Assembly (NCBI GenBank): GCA_946402785.1
Contig: CAMIXP010000060.1
Coordinates: 1-7,663 of the forward strand
DNA: 7,663 nucleotides
Direction of reading: 5' to 3'
DNA from: an uncultured Caryophanales bacterium
Lineage (GTDB): Bacteria; Bacillota_I; Bacilli_A; RF39; UBA660
Shown: in pieces, positions 5,621 to 7,663 of the stretch
Position numbering within the stretch: position 1 is the stretch's first letter
Layout of the letters: each line of letters begins with the position of its first letter
Position numbers and translations under genes: made by a program
Notes under the pieces: model-generated
What the model was told of the DNA's origin: nothing
What the model saw: the letters and a program-made list of their open reading frames with translations, nothing else
Database searches by the model: none

Positions 5621-6836
5621 ATTTAATTTTATATGGCTCTTCTAAAGTACCTTTTCCTTCTAAGTACATAGCGCGTGTATTCAAATGAATAACAGGACGT
5701 ACTTTAGAATACGTACTAGCAATATCTGCTTTGACAACACCTGTTTTATCTACTTTATAAACCGTAGATGTATTTTCAGCATTTGGTGTTACTAACCACC
5801 ACTCATCATCCATAGATAAGTAGTTATAGTTCATACAAGATTTCGTACTAGCACTCTTACAAGTCGTATCCAAACTTGCATATAAGTAATCAGATAATGT
5901 TAATAATCCCATCTTTTGTGTTTGTAATTTTTGACGGCACTCTTCACTATTATTTTTAGATTCACTCGTAGCAGCACGATTACCAACACATAACGTATAA
6001 GTTACCATTCTAGCTTTATCTTTATCGGATAAGATTTCTTCTCCATTATCTACATTTGGATTAGAGAATACTTTTTCTAAGTATTCTTTCATACGACTGA
6101 CATTATAAGTATTAATACCAGATTCATATAAACGTTCTTCATTATAACGATCATCCCATGGTTGGTAATAATCTAATCCATTGGAATGAATTAATACAAC
6201 TTCTCCTTCAGCAGTAATCTTAACAATTCTCCATAAACTCTTTTCTAATTGTACATAATTGTTAACATTTTCTCCACGGAATACATGACTATTATTATAA
6301 TCATATAATCCATCTCCAGAAGTAGTAGCAGGATTATCTGTTAAAACTTTATTATATAATTCAACGGAATAATAACTATCTCCACAATTTAAATAAGGAA
6401 CATATAAGTAATCATTTCCTGCTTTTTGAACTTGAACCGTTCCAGCACAAGCAACATCACTACGATATTCAGATAAATCTTTCATCTTTTCAGCAGCAAC
6501 TAAGTTAACAGCATTAACTTCTACAATGTCACCATCATTAGCAGGTAAATAATTAGGATAATCTGCAAAATAAGATTTAGCAGCATCCGTCATAATTGCT
6601 TCAATATCATCATAAGAGTAATTCTTAGGAGATAAAAGAGATACAATCCAAAGAATAAATAGTAAGATGATGACACCACCTACGATGATACCCATTAAAA
6701 GAAATAATCTTTTTTTCATATCATCGTCGCCACTTTTTTTAGATGGTTTATCTTCATCTAATACTACATTTTCCTCTTCTTCTTCAAACTCTTCTTCTTT
6801 ATTAGGCTTTTTAACTAAATTAAAACTTGAACCCAT
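5619..6836 (-). CDS. Single-pass membrane protein with acidic tail, pilin-like Cys module and C-terminal 'WRI...RPVI' domain
   Basis: A 405-residue protein of no named function. Layout: an acidic cytoplasmic tail (about 13-40, with a run of Glu and a GDDD cluster); MKKR then a strong membrane helix (about 44-69); then an extracytoplasmic part. Residues 85-151 resemble the pilin-like head of the prepilin-type protein at the other end of the window (AAKSYF, LP at 97-98, Cys130 and Cys151). Residues about 180-405 contain FRGENVNNYVQLEKSLWRIV, HSNGL, WWLVTP, VRPVIHLN and a final GKGTLEEPYKI. This pattern recurs at the C-terminus of many Firmicutes surface proteins and resembles DUF6273-like/lectin-type domains; the family call is from memory. 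Six extracytoplasmic Cys (130, 151, 283, 300, 326, 334) could form three disulfides. The start is the ATG at 6836, 8 bases after AAAGGA. The ATG at 6845 overlaps that site and is rejected. It is the last gene of its operon, 14 bases after the preceding stop codon. Confidence 0.85.
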   Translation of the reverse strand: MGSSFNLVKKPNKEEEFEEEEENVVLDEDKPSKKSGDDDMKKRLFLLMGIIVGGVIILLFILWIVSLLSPKNYSYDDIEAIMTDAAKSYFADYPNYLPANDGDIVEVNAVNLVAAEKMKDLSEYRSDVACAGTVQVQKAGNDYLYVPYLNCGDSYYSVELYNKVLTDNPATTSGDGLYDYNNSHVFRGENVNNYVQLEKSLWRIVKITAEGEVVLIHSNGLDYYQPWDDRYNEERLYESGINTYNVSRMKEYLEKVFSNPNVDNGEEILSDKDKARMVTYTLCVGNRAATSESKNNSEECRQKLQTQKMGLLTLSDYLYASLDTTCKSASTKSCMNYNYLSMDDEWWLVTPNAENTSTVYKVDKTGVVKADIASTYSKVRPVIHLNTRAMYLEGKGTLEEPYKIK

Positions 6837-6844
6837 ATTGATCA

Positions 6845-6850
6845 TCCTTT
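6845..6850 (-). promoter_or_regulatory. Shine-Dalgarno site that fixes the start of the membrane protein
   Basis: AAAGGA lies 8 bases before the ATG at 6836 and directly after the stop codon of the upstream gene (6851-6853). An in-frame ATG at 6845 shares its A with this site, so it cannot be the start. Confidence 0.75.
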
Positions 6851-7663
6851 CTAATTATCAAAGAAATCATCAAAGAAATCATCATCGTCATCTGCATCTT
6901 CATCAATTTGAATATTAGTAGATGGTTTTTCTTCAACAACAGGTTTCTTCTCTTCTTCTTTTTTCTCAGGAAGTTTTTCTTCACGAATACTTTCAATAGA
7001 ATCATCATCTGATTCTTCACTCAATCGAGGAAGTTCTCTAGCTTCTGCTTTCTTTCTTTCCTCTTCTTCTTTGTTTCGTTTTTCTTCTTCTTCCAATTCA
7101 GCAATCTTAGCATCAATCTTCTTAACCAATTCATCTACATCAAAACCTAAATCATCATCAAAATCATCATCGTCATCAACTGGTGGTTTTGGTCTAGGAG
7201 ATATCTTTGGTTCTTCTTTCTTTGGTCGATCCTCATCTAAGAATGGATTAAAGGCACCTTCATCTTCCATTTGTTTCTTAAATTCCTCAAAAGTTGGAAT
7301 TCCAGAAGAAGCAGGTTTATTACTTGATTCTTTTCTGTCTCTACGTAAGAAATCTGGAATCGCCTCTTCATCCTCGATAGGACGATTACGATCACGTACA
7401 GATTGTAATTCAGGAGGTAATTGTTCACGGATTGGATTCATTCTTGTTAATCCATCCATACGAGATAATTCTGAATTCTCACGATCTTTTTCATCCGCAG
7501 AATTCATCATCTCTAACAATTTCTTTTTCTTTTGATTCTTAACAAACTCTTTTATATCAAAAGTATGAACTTCTTTTTTAGGTCTTGAAGGATATTTAGC
7601 TGGAGGATATTTCTTGCCCCAGTTAATCTTAAAGTATGGAGTAAACTTTGTCTTAAATGGTTG
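6851..7663 (-). CDS. Acidic low-complexity protein with Asp/Phe motifs (5' end outside window)
   Basis: The frame is open from the right edge (7663) to a TAG at 6851-6853: 270 visible residues. A TTG at 7519 is the first start-like codon in the visible frame, but the frame continues upstream without a stop, so the true start is probably beyond the window. Residues 1-48 are basic and Pro/Tyr-rich (INWGKKYPPAKYPSRPKKE, then FVKNQKKKK). Residues 49-160 are charged with scattered Pro (REQLPPELQ, GAFNPF). An Asp run (163-171) leads into GFDVDELV, and a Glu/Lys-rich helix follows (about 175-208). The tail is acidic and ends DDDDDFFDDFFDN. No membrane segment is visible. Such composition is typical of disordered, solvent-exposed, probably cytoplasmic protein. 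I do not recognise the family; it could be the tail of a larger protein. It is directly upstream of, and coupled to, the membrane protein gene, whose own cytoplasmic tail is also acidic. Confidence 0.8.
   Translation of the reverse strand, partial: QPFKTKFTPYFKINWGKKYPPAKYPSRPKKEVHTFDIKEFVKNQKKKKLLEMMNSADEKDRENSELSRMDGLTRMNPIREQLPPELQSVRDRNRPIEDEEAIPDFLRRDRKESSNKPASSGIPTFEEFKKQMEDEGAFNPFLDEDRPKKEEPKISPRPKPPVDDDDDFDDDLGFDVDELVKKIDAKIAELEEEEKRNKEEEERKKAEARELPRLSEESDDDSIESIREEKLPEKKEEEKKPVVEEKPSTNIQIDEDADDDDDFFDDFFDN
6857..6880. repeat. 12-bp tandem direct repeat in the acidic protein's C-terminus
   Basis: ATCAAAGAAATC occurs twice in tandem (6857-6868, 6869-6880). On the coding strand it doubles the peptide DDFF near the end of the protein. 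It looks like a simple in-frame duplication. Confidence 0.8.

Noticed and set aside
6667..7020. Open frames at plus 6667-6918 and minus 6820-7020
   Set aside because: They read through the acidic tail codons of two real genes in other frames, giving Ser/His-rich or Met/Lys-rich peptides with no start signal.
7237..7535. Antisense and off-frame open frames within the acidic-protein gene (plus strand 7071-7535, minus strand 7237-7428)
   Set aside because: Their Ser/Leu/Arg/Asn-rich low-complexity products are mirror readings of GAA/GAT-rich codons. They lack ribosome sites and overlap a better supported gene.
1..7663. Genetic code with TGA as Trp (Mollicutes code)
   Set aside because: All genes read through with the standard code, every visible Trp is TGG, and protein lengths match their families.
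1..7663. tRNA, rRNA, CRISPR array, insertion sequence or phage remnants
   Set aside because: No cloverleaf, conserved rRNA segment, spaced direct repeats, transposase-like protein or flanking target duplications were seen on either strand.

Overview
The window is a stretch of low-GC chromosome (roughly one third G+C by eye) with Bacilli/Firmicutes-style signals: strong AGGAGG/AGGTGA Shine-Dalgarno sites, sigmaA-like TTGnnn-17-TATAAT promoters and short A/T-rich intrinsic terminators. Tryptophan is read from TGG, so the code is standard. Together with the large pilin-like secreted protein, this suggests an uncultured, host-associated Bacilli lineage near the Mollicutes/Erysipelotrichales/RF39 groups. 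That placement is inference, because there is no rRNA or other marker here.

Layout from left to right. (1) Minus strand, 1-1576: the 5' part of a long gene for a secreted protein with a type IV prepilin signal, a cysteine-bracketed pilin-like head and Ig-like domains. It runs off the left edge. (2) Minus, 1686-2042: a single-gene unit for a small unrecognised protein with a helix-hairpin-helix/RNAP alpha-CTD-like C-terminus, with its own promoter and terminator. (3) Plus, 2151-2744: a rhomboid intramembrane protease, divergent from gene 2 with closely packed promoters. (4) Plus, 2828-3829: tryptophanyl-tRNA synthetase (trpS), with the four cysteines expected for an Fe-S-cluster TrpRS. (5-6) Minus, 5528-3857: a tightly coupled two-gene operon, DedA/TVP38-family membrane protein then RmuC. 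(7-8) Minus, 7663-5619: an operon of a very acidic, mostly disordered protein (5' end outside the window) followed by a single-pass membrane protein with an acidic cytoplasmic tail and a large extracytoplasmic region.

The housekeeping core (trpS, rmuC, dedA, rhomboid) is ordinary. The most interesting material is the two surface-type proteins at the ends. The head of the prepilin-like protein (gene 1) and the extracytoplasmic module of gene 7 share a pattern with nearly identical spacing (AAxxY, LP, Cys...Cys). Gene 7 carries that module behind an ordinary transmembrane anchor instead of a prepilin signal. It is cotranscribed with a charged low-complexity protein that carries two Asp/Phe-rich motifs. 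This gene 7/8 pair is the best candidate for an undescribed system, probably a cell-envelope assembly, but its function cannot be read from the sequence.

Gene spacing is very compact. Four of the five intrinsic terminators contain the stop codon of their own gene, and in both minus-strand gene pairs the upstream stop codon touches or overlaps the next Shine-Dalgarno region. All intergenic gaps are about 110 bp or less. No tRNA, rRNA, CRISPR array, insertion sequence or riboswitch was recognised.
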